64,000 nt of DNA, taken from Beaufortia kweichowensis. Its lineage: Eukaryota; Chordata; Actinopteri; Cypriniformes; Gastromyzontidae. This document shows positions 25,035 to 36,066 of the stretch, in pieces; position 1 is the stretch's first letter; every line of letters starts with the position of its first letter. The notes beneath the pieces were generated by a model. That model was not told the DNA's origin and searched no databases. It saw only the letters and a list, made by a program, of their open reading frames with translations. A program made the translations under genes and the position numbers. The DNA is taken from assembly GCA_019155185.1 (NCBI GenBank), contig CM032797.1, forward strand, positions 13,564,881 to 13,628,880, in the 5' to 3' direction.

Positions 25035-26349
25035 ATAGAAGTCTTCATCTTATGTAAAAAGCAAATTTACTGGTTGCTCTTCATCTGTATTACTTTTGAA
25101 CAAGAGAAAAACACTGTAATACAGTTTGTCCACAGTTCAGGGCAAGAATGTTTAGGTTGACCGCTGTAACACAACAGAGCACACACAGATACTGTCAACT
25201 AGACTGTCAACTTTTATTCTATGTTGGGTTTTTAGACATTCCCCTACACAGAAGACAAGTTTTCACCACATTTTGGAAATAAAGCATTTGTTGTTGTGAC
25301 TAAATATCACATACATCACATAAATGAACTTGAATTTGTTAGAAACAGTAGACCAATGCCATTATTAGACAAATAGTTGGTATAAAAGTGGCAGACAAAG
25401 GGACCGATTTTCATAAACAAAATATTTTTTCTAAATTGTTATAGGAAATTAAAGGATAGGTATAATCATCCTAATTATATTAATACCAACTAAAAGAAAG
25501 CTAAAAGAATACACGACTTGCACAGGCAGGAGAATCATTCATCTGTAAAGAGGATCTGTCAGTAAACAGTCCATCACAACCTCCATCTGGCTCAAGCCAT
25601 TTGGTTGTGAAATTAGCAGGTTGAAGACAGGGTCACCTTGCTTTAATGCCACCAGCAGTGCAGATGGCAGGTCTAAAACAATTTCTTAAAGTCTATAATG
25701 TGATGTTACTCATCTGGTGTGGTCATTTGTCTGAAACTAGATCTTGAACAGCATCTTTCCTGCATGCCATATCATTTGAAGTACTTTTAAAATGGCCCTT
25801 ATGTGTATTTATCTGGTGCAGTAGTGTTTGTATAGTCTATATTTGTTTATAATTTTAGGGTAAAATTAAAGATAGAATTATTATAACCATATAATATTCA
25901 TAAAAATATACATTAATAAAATATTTTAGTGCTGTTTGAGTGATCTAGAGCGCCCTCTGTCGCTTCATTGCTGCTATTGTCAACGTTTTTAATGTATTTT
26001 TGTCAGCCTCATGAAATTTGAAGGTAGAAGGAACACTAAAAACCACATGCAGTTAATTCTAAAGTCTCTACTATCACTATAATCTGATTTTGGCTAATTT
26101 CACCGAGGTTGCATAACCTGAAAATGCCATTTTTATATTCATCAACAGATGGCAGTCTCTGCAAAGCAGTTTTATGCTTTACTCGAAACTTGCTATTTCG
26201 AAGACAGTCAAGAGACAAACAAAATCAAATGAACAAAATGTTCTTCTATTTGTCTTCACACTATAGGCAAATGACACTCTAAACACACCTAAAGTTATCC
26301 CAATTATCTGTCATGATCTATAAAAATAGCCATTTGGGAAACAATAGTT

Positions 26350-26536
26350 GACAAACCTGCTAAATACTAAAACCATGACTAAAACCAGCCTAAGCTGCTT
26401 GGTTTTAGCTGGTCTCCCAGGCTTGTTCAGATAGTCAAGCTGACCAGGCCTTAAAAACCATCTTAAACCAGCCACTTCTATTTTAAACCAACTAAGACCA
26501 GCCAACCAGCTTCGGCTGCTTTTTTGCAGGGTTGTC
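26350..26536 (-). mobile_element. Short MITE of the CCAGCTAAAACC type
   Basis: Ends GACAAACCTGC and GCAGGGTTGTC are 11-bp inverted repeats with one mismatch. The four bases AGTT stand directly on both sides, a likely target-site duplication. The interior is built from GGTTTTAGCTGG, AAACCAGCC and AGACCAGCC words, familiar from a very common fish repeat. No coding capacity. Confidence 0.7.
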
Positions 26537-27100
26537 AGTTTCATGTGCAAAATCAGCAAAATGTTTAACTGCTTAAAATTTTATCTAAAGCTAGAGGACA
26601 ATACACCCCGTCACTGATACAATTATGCCACATATATTCACTGATGCATATACAACACACTTGCTTTTCGTGTATATAATTGTGTTAAAGCACAATAGTG
26701 ATAACAGGAGACAGACCATGACACCTCAAAATGTTGTATGCAAACACTTTATGTTGTAATATATAACCAAGACAGATTGTAGCACAACACTCTGTGCTTT
26801 GAAAAACAATGTTTCAAATAGACAAGAAAGAAAACATTAAAAAGTGACTCTTTTGCTTCTCAAACTGTCTGGTTGCATAGAGAAACAAATACTATAGAGT
26901 CTAATACCTGCAAATTATCCTAAAATAAATAAAACCTTGTTTCTTTAAATGTGCAGCTTCATAATTCTCAAATATCAATCTCTCATATTAGTAATGATGA
27001 AATTTCAGGTTCTGCTGAACATGGCACATAATCTGACAGAGTTGCATTAAGGCACATTACAAGCAGGTGAAAGGTACGGTGAAATACTGAAGACCTGGAC

Positions 27101-30100
27101 TCAGCTCTTCACCTGCTTCCGTTTCTGAATCAGCTCTGCCAGCATCTTAAAACGGGACATGCACTCCTCCTGAATAAATCAAGGAAATAATTTCATAACA
27201 TGACACCACAAGGACAAACCTGCCCAAATGGTATGAAACAATGATGTAAGTAGAATTATAATGCTCACCTTGGTTTTTCCAGGCACCGCTTTAGCAATCC
27301 TGTCCCAGCGTTCAGTGGTGCCACGTGGGTATTGCTGTAAGGCCAGCTCCAAGAGCTTCTGTTGGTTCTGTGTCCATACATCATCAGCAGCACTGGCTTT
27401 TTCTTTTGGGGCTGATATTTTTTTCTCATCCTCGCTGTCATCATCCACAGCTGTGGGGTCGAAGTCTCTTTGTCTGCGTCCTTTTACCCTCTCTTCCGTA
27501 GCTCCGGATCCAGCGCTCCCGGCTGCAGACTTCTTTGTCCGTTTTCTCAAGGTTTTGATTTCTGAGTCCTCACCCCCAACAGACTCTCCCAAATCGTCCT
27601 GCTGATCTACAGGCTCCTCTCGCTGGGTCATCAGACTGTCTGGTACAGTTACTGCTCTGGAACTCTTGCCGATCACAGCGCCGCCCTTCAGTTCTGAAAG
27701 CTTTACCAACCCTGAAAGGAAGAGAGACAGATGGCAGACAGAATTATTAACAAGGACACAATAGTGGAATAATGTGTGACCCTGCCTGTGAAAACCCAGC
27801 TGAAGTCATTTTTTGTTATTTATAAAATCATCCTACATAATGTAAAGAACATTCTCTTAAAATCTTTAATACTGACTAAGTAAGATTATGTCAAAGATGT
27901 AAATCTACTGTAGATATTTATAGGTGAAATCAAACTTTAATGCTCATTATCTCAGAATTAGATTTTTAGATTTCAGTCTGTTTTCAAAGACAGGGTCACA
28001 TATGGTACATGAGAAAAGAAAGAGAATATACATTTAAAGTAAACTGAAAAACAAAGCTTACCTGATGTACTACTGACACAGTCTTTGACTTGTTTCACTT
28101 TGGCTATGACCTGTATACAATTCATTTTTATGTATTTATTAGTTTGGCATTAACAGAATGTGATTACAGAATTATTATTGCTTACAGGATTACAACTAAG
28201 AATTATTTATTCTCTAACTAAGAACTGTTATTCTCATCAGTTTTTATATTATCCTCGTTAAAACTGGACCTTTGTGTGAGCAGTCCATATATTATTATAA
28301 AAAATAGTTTTACCTAAACATTTAACAGGAGTGTCTCACACAAATTAAATGTTATTAAATATTTGTAAGTTCAGTGCATGTCAAAAGTGTTCTACTGTAA
28401 CTACAGACTTACCTCAGTCACAGATCTGCCCAGCTCATGAGCAATCTTCTCCCACCGGCCTGGCGTCCCACCAGGAAACTTGGCCATACAGCGTGAAAGC
28501 TGGCTGAGATCCTCATCTGTCCACTCATGTGCCTGCATCATTCACAGCTATTGGTTAATAAAAGACTTTCGTTATAATCAACAATCTTTACAACAGAAAT
28601 GAGTACATACTTTCTTTTTCTGCTTTTTGTCTTCTAACCAGTCATTCATTTGATCTTCAATATCTTCAATAGATATTCCCTGATCATATGCTGGCACAAA
28701 AGATGGATCTGTACTGGGTTCGTAGACTGGAAACTCCACTTTAGGTTTTTTCACCTTGGGTCGTTTTTCTTCTGTAGAGCAAGATCACCCACCATTGCAT
28801 ATGATTAAGAGTCAGTAACTACACTACACTATGTGCAGGTCAAAATATAACAACAAACACATCACAGACTTACTCTGTTGCATTTCCTGCTCTGCCAAAG
28901 CCTCTGCCTCTGCCTCCTCCTTTTCTTTCACTTTCATTTCTTTATACTCCTTGTAATACTGTTTGACATCCTTAAAATACAACATGAGATGTAAGTTTGT
29001 ATCCAAGCAAATCTTAAAGAACACTAAACAGAAGTGGGAGAAAAGTACCTGTATAATGTGAGGAAGGGACTTTACAGAGTAGTACAACCAGATGCTTAAT
29101 TTGAGAGGCAAAATGTCATGCCAGTGAGGCCGGTCAGATCTATGGAAAACAAGCAAATACTGTTTTTGTAAATACTTTTCATGACTACGTACCAGTGTTA
29201 ACATTTCTTCCAAAAAAAGAAGCTTGTAACTACTGGTATTAGATTAGATTACCTCTCATTTTTTTCCTGTGCCAAGGATTTAACCTCTTCTGTTATCTTG
29301 CTGCTTTGCTTTTTCTTCTTCTCTTTTTTCTTCTTACTTAGAAGTTCATCCTAAAAAGAATTTAAAAAACTAAATAAAATGTATATATATAAGTTTATAT
29401 ATAAAATATATATATATATATATACACTCGCCACTTACCAACTGCTTCTCAAGGTAGATGGACCATATAACCGCATAGTGTCCCACTGTCAGAATGAGGA
29501 AGAGGAGGAAGCCCAACTCTCCATTACTCATCTTCCTGACACGTCGATAATAGAAGACAGGCTGTCTCCAATCCGGCAGCCCATTAACAAGGATGTCATC
29601 ATATCTGTGGATATAGTACAGTTACCTGTAATAAATTACTATGTGTAATCTACTGTTAAAGTAACTTAAGGTTATCATAGACTCCTGTCTTAACCAAAAC
29701 CACTAGACTTCAGACATCTTACTCAATGTTTTATTTGCATTGTTAATTTTTGGTTATTAGTAACATACAAAAACCAAAAGCAAGTCAAAAATGTTGTAAA
29801 TGGCTCACTTTTGTCTTCTTTCCTCATCCTTAAGAACCTCATAGATGGCAACCAACTAGTAAGAGATGACAAAATATATTACAGATCTAAAAAGCAAACA
29901 ATCAAAATGCTCTCTGAGGAATAAAACACTTACCTGTCTGAACTGGGTTTCTGCATTTTCATCTTTGTTTTTATCCGGATGTAATGTAAGAGACAGCCTT
30001 CTATATGCCTTTCTGATCTCAGCTGAGGATGCATCCTATGACAGACAGAAACACACATTAAATCATCATGTTTTTAAGGTTACACTACATTTAAAACTTG

Positions 30101-31102
30101 GATCTCTTAAATATAAATACTACAAGTACTTACTATAGTAAATTGTAGTAAAATCCCTAAACGCTCAAGTGTTTTGAACCATGCCACATTAAATATTTAA
30201 GTATATTACAGTTACAGTATAATCATTACTGTTAAGGCTGCAGAATACTATAGTATGCATCGATAAAGTGTACCAGTTAGTATAACATACTGCAGTACAT
30301 TACAATTGACTATAGTTTACTATAGTAAACAACACTACAGTAATTTTTCACGTACACTATGATATTATAGAGAGGGGATTGCATAATAAATCATTATATC
30401 ATTACAAGGTATTGTCAACGAAACATGCAAAATGTTTCTTTAAATGCATTAAAGTAACATCATCGTAACATTTGCGCCATATGTTTCAATCACGGCGGAT
30501 GTTTGTAAGAGTATCGGTGATGATGGCACACGGAAACGTTAATCATTACGGGAATCATTAATATCGTTTAGCCATTATGAAATTACACCGAAACATTAAA
30601 CGGATCGTCCGAGCTGAATCACCAGACTATGTGCTAAATAATGACACGTCATTTGATTGTGTGTAGGCCCACAGCCCGGGGATTTCCTGCTCAATGGCAA
30701 CCGGCATCCAGGTTCTTCAGGAGGCAAAGACAATTCACCTCCTCCCGGTGTAGTTACATTGTTAGGAGACGTTAAGCAAACGGTTTGGGTCGCTTTTATA
30801 CGGTAAAATCATCCTTAACAAGCCAATACTGTGATGTTTTCAACGTCGGAACGCTGTAATGTAATGTTAACTGCATGACTTCGGTTACTACATGGAATAG
30901 CCGAGATAAAGCGTGATAAACACAAACAGCAGACAGACATAAATTTAATCTTACCTGGATTCACAGACAAGAATTCGTAAAAGGATTGAGGGATCTCCTC
31001 CACTAGGTCGAAAAGCTCCAGGTCCTCGTCCCATGCTAATGTTGGCTGAACAACGAGCAGCCCGGCGAACAACACCAATGTGAGGATCTCCGGCAAAGTC
31101 AT
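27101..31102 (-). CDS. dnajc1: DnaJ homolog subfamily C member 1 (ERdj1/MTJ1)
   Basis: ER-membrane J-protein that recruits BiP through a lumenal J domain; its cytosolic side carries SANT/Myb domains. Twelve exons: 30955-31102, 29934-30035, 29809-29855, 29439-29604, 29253-29350, 29049-29139, 28874-28970, 28611-28771, 28413-28532, 28062-28110, 27269-27711, 27101-27169. Signal peptide (MTLPEILTLVLFAGLL), J domain with HPDKNKDE, a membrane segment (LGFLLFLILTVGHYAVIW), lysine-rich cytosolic stretch, first SANT (HEWTDEDLSQLSRC...RWEKIAHELG), acidic linker, second SANT (DVWTQNQQKLLELALQQYPR), C-terminal KQVKS. About 529 residues against 554 in human. The chosen start gives a clean signal peptide; an in-frame ATG at 31171 would add 23 residues. 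Oddity: exon 1 and exon 2 do not join in frame with the best splice sites. Confidence 0.93.
29407..29425 (+). repeat. TA microsatellite
   Basis: Short TA run in dnajc1 intron 4, a few bases beyond the donor of exon 4. Confidence 0.85.
30128..30350. repeat. Palindromic TATAGTAAACTATAG-type repeat
   Basis: ACTATAGTTTACTATAGTAAAC at about 30310-30331 is nearly self-complementary, and related words (TACTATAGTAAATTGTAGTA, ATACTATAGTATG, AACATACTGCAGTACATTAC) occur through the block. It lies in dnajc1 intron 1 and is probably a decayed MITE; the ends are not clear. Confidence 0.45.
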
Positions 31103-31350
31103 TGTTGGACGTTTTATATGCGTTTGCGATGATTTACCATCGACTATCCATTCGAGAAACCTTGGTTTCAAGAGGACTTTAACATAACTTCGCGTTCTTT
31201 AGCTCAAACAGGCCCATCGCTCGAGCTAAACGTAGAAGAGCTCAGCTGTACGTCCACACGTTTCACATGCAGCCGCCACGGCATGAGCCAATAAGCATGA
31301 AAGCTTCAGTGGTTACATGGTGCGTCATGTCCAGTGTTACCATGAGACGT
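31103..31350 (-). promoter_or_regulatory. Probable dnajc1 promoter and 5' UTR
   Basis: CpG-containing stretch upstream of the dnajc1 start with a CCAAT box at 31288-31292 and GCCGCCACGG just before it. The order of CCAAT and CCACG is opposite to the ER-stress element, so UPR control cannot be claimed. An ATG in frame at 31171 would be 5' UTR if the start at 31102 is used. Confidence 0.4.
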
Positions 31351-31378
31351 TCTGGTTCTGCTACCTTCATTTTAGTGA

Positions 31379-31398
31379 CATTCATTCATTCATTCATT
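31379..31398 (+). repeat. ATTC tetranucleotide repeat
   Basis: Five ATTC units upstream of dnajc1. Confidence 0.9.
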
Positions 31399-34269
31399 AT
31401 AATAAAAGCTGCTTTGTATAGTAAAGCACTATATGTGCACTAGCTTACGTGAAAAGTTGAAACAAACATTTCTGAGTCTGACCCATAAACGACGTCATCT
31501 TTTATTTCTACGTCCTCTGCTCAATCTCCTAGTGAAACAGCAATGTATACCACAAATACAAACGTTAAATAAATTTAATAAGATTGAAGAGAGATACAAA
31601 AGTGTACGTTTTTATTGTTACAGTAATTAATTCACTTTTATTTAGTTTTGGGGGACAGTTTATTTTGTAGGCTACCCTCCGCCTAAAGAGAGGACCACAC
31701 AGCCAGGTCTAAATTCATTTCTCTCAAATTCAGAAGAGCATGAGGAAGTCCAGATAAGATATTTTATTTAAGCCAGTGTTATTTGGAGCAGTAATCTACT
31801 CAGTAAACAGTCTTGGCTTAATATGAAAGGTAACGTTTTTATTAGACAACAAGACAATATTTGAGTCATTATAAGGTAAGGTGTAGGTAGAGTAATGTCT
31901 TTCAAAGTAATATTAATGAATTCTTTAAACTATACAAAATCTGTTGTTAAAATGTAGGTCTACGAAATAATGTGAAGAATATTTAAAAAGACTGAACTGT
32001 ATATCATTCATTCACTGATTATAGTGTTTAATTTTAACAAAATTTAGCAAGTCTTATATGGTTTTTATTTTAGTTGTTCTGTTTATTATTTGAATAATTT
32101 TCCATAATAAAGTCCATTTTTATAGTTAAAACTTAATAGATTAAGTCGTTTTAGTGCCATGGCACTACCTGCACACACATTTATTTTTTGTAATACACTT
32201 TTTTAAAAACTTTTTTAAACTGTCTAACTTCCTTTCACACCAGACTTGATGGCATTGCAAAAGTTAAGGTTGGTAGGCAATGGGAGAAATTTACTCTTAG
32301 TATAGGCATTGTTAAGTAACAACGGCAGCCCGGAACAATTTTACGTTCCCTTTTGAATTTTTAGTAGGTCGGTCATCTGGGTCATTTTTCTTGATTTAGT
32401 AAGCTCATGTCTTGGAGTCGGTGCCCAGCAGTGATGCCACAACTTTAGTCACTTCATTCCTTGAACATTTCCCCCTAAATGAGATTTCATTTTGTTGCCC
32501 CACAAAATTTTGCTCAGCCATGCTGTTAGTGTGTAAAGCTTGAAATGTAACCACTTGGTAATACGTATAATGCGTTGAATATTAATGCTGCAAAGACCTT
32601 ATTTACCTTATTTAAATAAAAAAATATTTACATTAAATTAAAGACTTCAAAAAACATACTGCATAGCCATCGTCTTATAAAAACAGACATGTTCCGCTCT
32701 ACAGCTCATGTATAAATAAATAAACAAACAGTGTAAGCCATAAAAACAATATTTACTAAAACATGTTTTACGGCTCTACATATTTTAAACGTCAAAATAT
32801 TTTTCTCCTAGATTACGGACAATTATCCTTTCCTGATCAGCTCTTTATTGTAAGGTCTAATTTTTCCGCTTTAGATTTTGTTTTTTTTCATATTTATTTT
32901 ATAAAAATAATTATTTTTTATTACTTTTATATGCTGTTTAAAATTGCTTGCACTAAAAGTATCAGTAGTATTTTTTATAAATAACTTGTTCTATATTTCT
33001 ATATTTTCAGTTAGAAGAAAATGGTCCTTTGAAATATCCACTACAGTGGGTCAATCCAATGTAACAAATCAATAATGTTTGATTTTTCATAGTTTCCTTC
33101 CAAACCGTATGGGACATCGAAAAGGAAGACAAAATGTAATATTTTTTAATGACCATGATGTCTTAAATGAACTGATGAGGTACTGCATGCATGATTCGGA
33201 TTTTAAAATAATAATCTGTACATGTTAATATTTTCTCAACACTGCAAATTGAGAAGGTTTAAAGGGGAACACATTATATATACATACACACAAGGTAAAA
33301 TGAATACCAGAAGGCCAAACAAGTATTACACAGTGCGTAACATGTTACAGTTCTATAAAATATCAACGGATACCGGTTGGACCACATATTTTGTTTTATG
33401 AGTATGTTCAGGTAAATAATAAAACGGGCTAGTAATTTATGTTCATTTTTAAAATTAATATGTAGGTTCAGACCATTAAACTCAGCACAAACTAAAGTCG
33501 GGTGTAGCCTAAATCCTATTATCCATCTTGTATTTAGTCTACAGATCAATAGTGAGATCAGTAAACAATCAATAGACAATCAATCAATAGAATAATTAAG
33601 GTTAAACCAATATAGGAACGCCAGCAGTAGAAACACCTTTCCAAAAAGTCACTGAACATGATCTTTGTAGCTATTTTATCTTTACCATTTTATAAATGTA
33701 ATAATACGTCTACAAAATAAGTCTTCATGCGCTAAACTAAAAGAAAGAATAACTGACCGGCTGAAATGAAAGAAAAATGATATCTTGAATAATTAAAAAT
33801 TATAGCTTATCCTAACGACGTTTAAAAATAAAATTCGGGTTGAAATGAGCAATTTTCAGAATGCAGCACGGATGGAGGTAATAAAGCTTTGCAGCAATGC
33901 TTTTTTTATTCAAATTATAGATATGTCATTTGTTTGTCAAGGATGCCCGTGCAATGTGAACATTAAGAAATCGTCAAGAACTTCACTGTCTGCTAGGGGA
34001 GAGCAGTTATCTCTCTAAGTTGTTGCTCAAAATGTCTTGCATTAACACCCTTTAGGCCACTCAGATACGGCCATTTTGATGCGTCGCATCTGTGGTCCGA
34101 ATAAAGAAATAATCGGTTTTCTTGAGATTTAAGAAAATATCGCTATTAAAAAATGTTTTACCAATTCGATTACATATAGTCAATGGCATGGATTGCGAAT
34201 TAGTACTAGCTTGTGGGTAACCATCACAGTACGAAATAAGTAAAGAATCTGTAACGTTTTCCAGAAACA

Positions 34270-34510
34270 GGGTAGCCTACGTTTAACGCGAAGTGCCTCG
34301 CGTTTCCGCCAGCATGCCTGCCGAGCTTCTTTGTTTTCGCTGAAGTGGCTGTATTAGAGAAGCTGACGTCATGGCAGGCAGACTGAGAGCTTGTGGTGTG
34401 CAGCTGAACACATGCAGTGCCCTGAGCCAGCAGGCTATACCGTCCAGCGCTACAGAGAAAAGCTCAGACCTACCACACGCACGCGGGTGCACGCAGCGCG
34501 CGTTCACAGT
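34270..34510. promoter_or_regulatory. CpG-rich patch with a CRE core
   Basis: Locally raised GC and CpG (GCGAAGTGCCTCGCGTTTCC, CACGCACGCGGG) in an AT-rich desert 1.3 kb before the bmi1 promoter region. TGACGTCA at about 34363-34370 is a perfect palindromic CRE. It may be a distal promoter or enhancer of bmi1; no adjoining exon is visible. Confidence 0.35.
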
Positions 34511-35559
34511 CTATCGGGCTATACAACTAATGGAAAAAAATATGCGTAACTTATATTGTTAAACTTTAATTTGTTAACGGTTATTACGGTATGTGTAAAC
34601 GTTATAGTAAACTGTATGTGGAGTATTAAACCACATAAGACAGCAAAACAGCAAGGCAGAGAGCTTTCGTTTTATGAATTTATGTTCATAAAACCACAAA
34701 TAAACCCACAATCTAATTCAGGGTAAGAAATTAGACTGGTTTTAAAATTATAGTTAGGATACTAAAACGTGTAGTTGCTTAGAAACGGCTTGCAAATTTC
34801 CCTTCAGACGAAGTGGATTTCATTTATCCTTACCTTCGATAATTTAACAGGTCGGATATTGCACATGACAATACAATCCAGCAAAAAACATTTGCATCTT
34901 CTCTCGCTTACACGCTGGAATCAATATCTTTTGCAATATCACATGCAAAATTGACCAAGAATTGAATGAGATTAGAAAAACATTTTAAATCTAGCCAAGA
35001 ATTATCAATAAAAATGAAAGACTTATTTCGGTTGTTTGTTTCAGTTATTTTCTGTTTATGTAAAATTTCGCATAGAAATCCACCCAGTGTTCAACCTAAT
35101 GATCTTTAATTACGCCCTTGTTAGTAAAGGATTATGCAGTCATTTTAGGCCATGTATTGAATGCAAACTATATTTCCCTAAAAGATAATGGCATAAATCA
35201 TCTTATCGTCTTTTACGCGGTGTTCGACAAGGTCATCAAATAGGCGTTGACTGCAGTTTCAATATGACTGCTTTATGTTTCTAGCTTTAAAATAATAATT
35301 AATTTTAATATAATTGTTTATAAGAATAACAATGGTACCAAAATCTAATTAAAACATTTGAATTAAATCACTATTTAAGCGACTGGGTATTTTCCCTGCA
35401 CTAACTTTACTCTATTTTTTACTATGCTAAAATGCAGCCTAACTCTCGCAAATAAAATAATTATGCTTGTTCGGCAGTAAATTTGACTGTACCTACAGTT
35501 GCCTGCAAATTAAGAAAAACGCTGCTTGCTTCGTCTGAGAATCATCCCTACCAAACTAC

Positions 35560-36066
35560 GTGGTTTAGACAGGATTTCCCTATTAGAAGTGATGATGTGG
35601 GTGGTGAGGTTTGACAAAGACATCCGTCAGAGGGGTACCCTATTGATGAAATACCCCACTACTAATTCCCAGGCTACCCGTAAGGAATGAGATCACGTGA
35701 TGAAGTGGGGCGGTCGAACTAAGCCATTTTGGGGACTGTGTCAGTTTGCACTGAACCATCAGACACTGTTTTTCAGATCGCTGTGCTGAGGAGCTGCGCC
35801 TTTGGAATTTACCATTTCCGCACGGAATTTGTGGATTTATATGTGAATCGAAGCGGAAAGTGTCTGTAAACAGTGAGCTACCGTAACCTCCGTGCAATTG
35901 CGCAAAAAGGCCACAATGAGAACGGCGGTGGTACGTTAGAGCCATTGACAGCGTCTGCAGTTCATTCCAAGATGGCCGCTACGGTAGCATTCATTTTTTG
36001 CTGATCGACTCTCAAGTTTCATTGTCTACAGTAACAAAGCTGAGAAACCATCGGGAAATATACTGG
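35560..36066 (+). promoter_or_regulatory. bmi1 promoter and probable non-coding exon 1
   Basis: GC-richer than its flanks. TCACGTGA (35693-35700) is a palindromic E-box and AAGATGGCCGCT (35969-35980) is a YY1-type motif usually found near transcription starts. A good donor (TGG/GTATGT) at 36066/36067 can pair with the acceptor before 38634, making a leader exon without start codon use, as in mammalian BMI1. The exact start is unknown. Confidence 0.5.

Larger units (their letters stand above)
24275..27100. other. Intergenic, with repeats and CTCF-like motifs
   Basis: The first 100 bases upstream of the TspO-like start should hold its promoter. The rest contains dispersed-repeat copy B, a 187-bp MITE, three CTCF-like motifs (24551, 25947, 26143) and, near 27100, the dnajc1 3' UTR. 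No coding exons seen. Confidence 0.6.
31351..35559. other. Intergenic between dnajc1 and bmi1
   Basis: Strongly AT-rich, with a small ATTC repeat at 31379-31398 and one CpG-richer patch at 34270-34510 that contains GCTGACGTCATGG, a perfect CRE core. I found no coding exons, and specifically no COMM-domain gene, which in mammals sits directly upstream of BMI1. Confidence 0.55.

Noticed and set aside
27261..27605. Plus-strand 114-codon open frame
   Set aside because: Antisense of the large dnajc1 exon 11 with its second SANT domain; amino-acid content is Ser/Phe/Cys-rich without any motif.
31265..31292. ER-stress element in the dnajc1 promoter
   Set aside because: CCACG and CCAAT are both present but in the order CCACG-N7-CCAAT, whereas the element is CCAAT-N9-CCACG, and ERSE-II spacing also fails.
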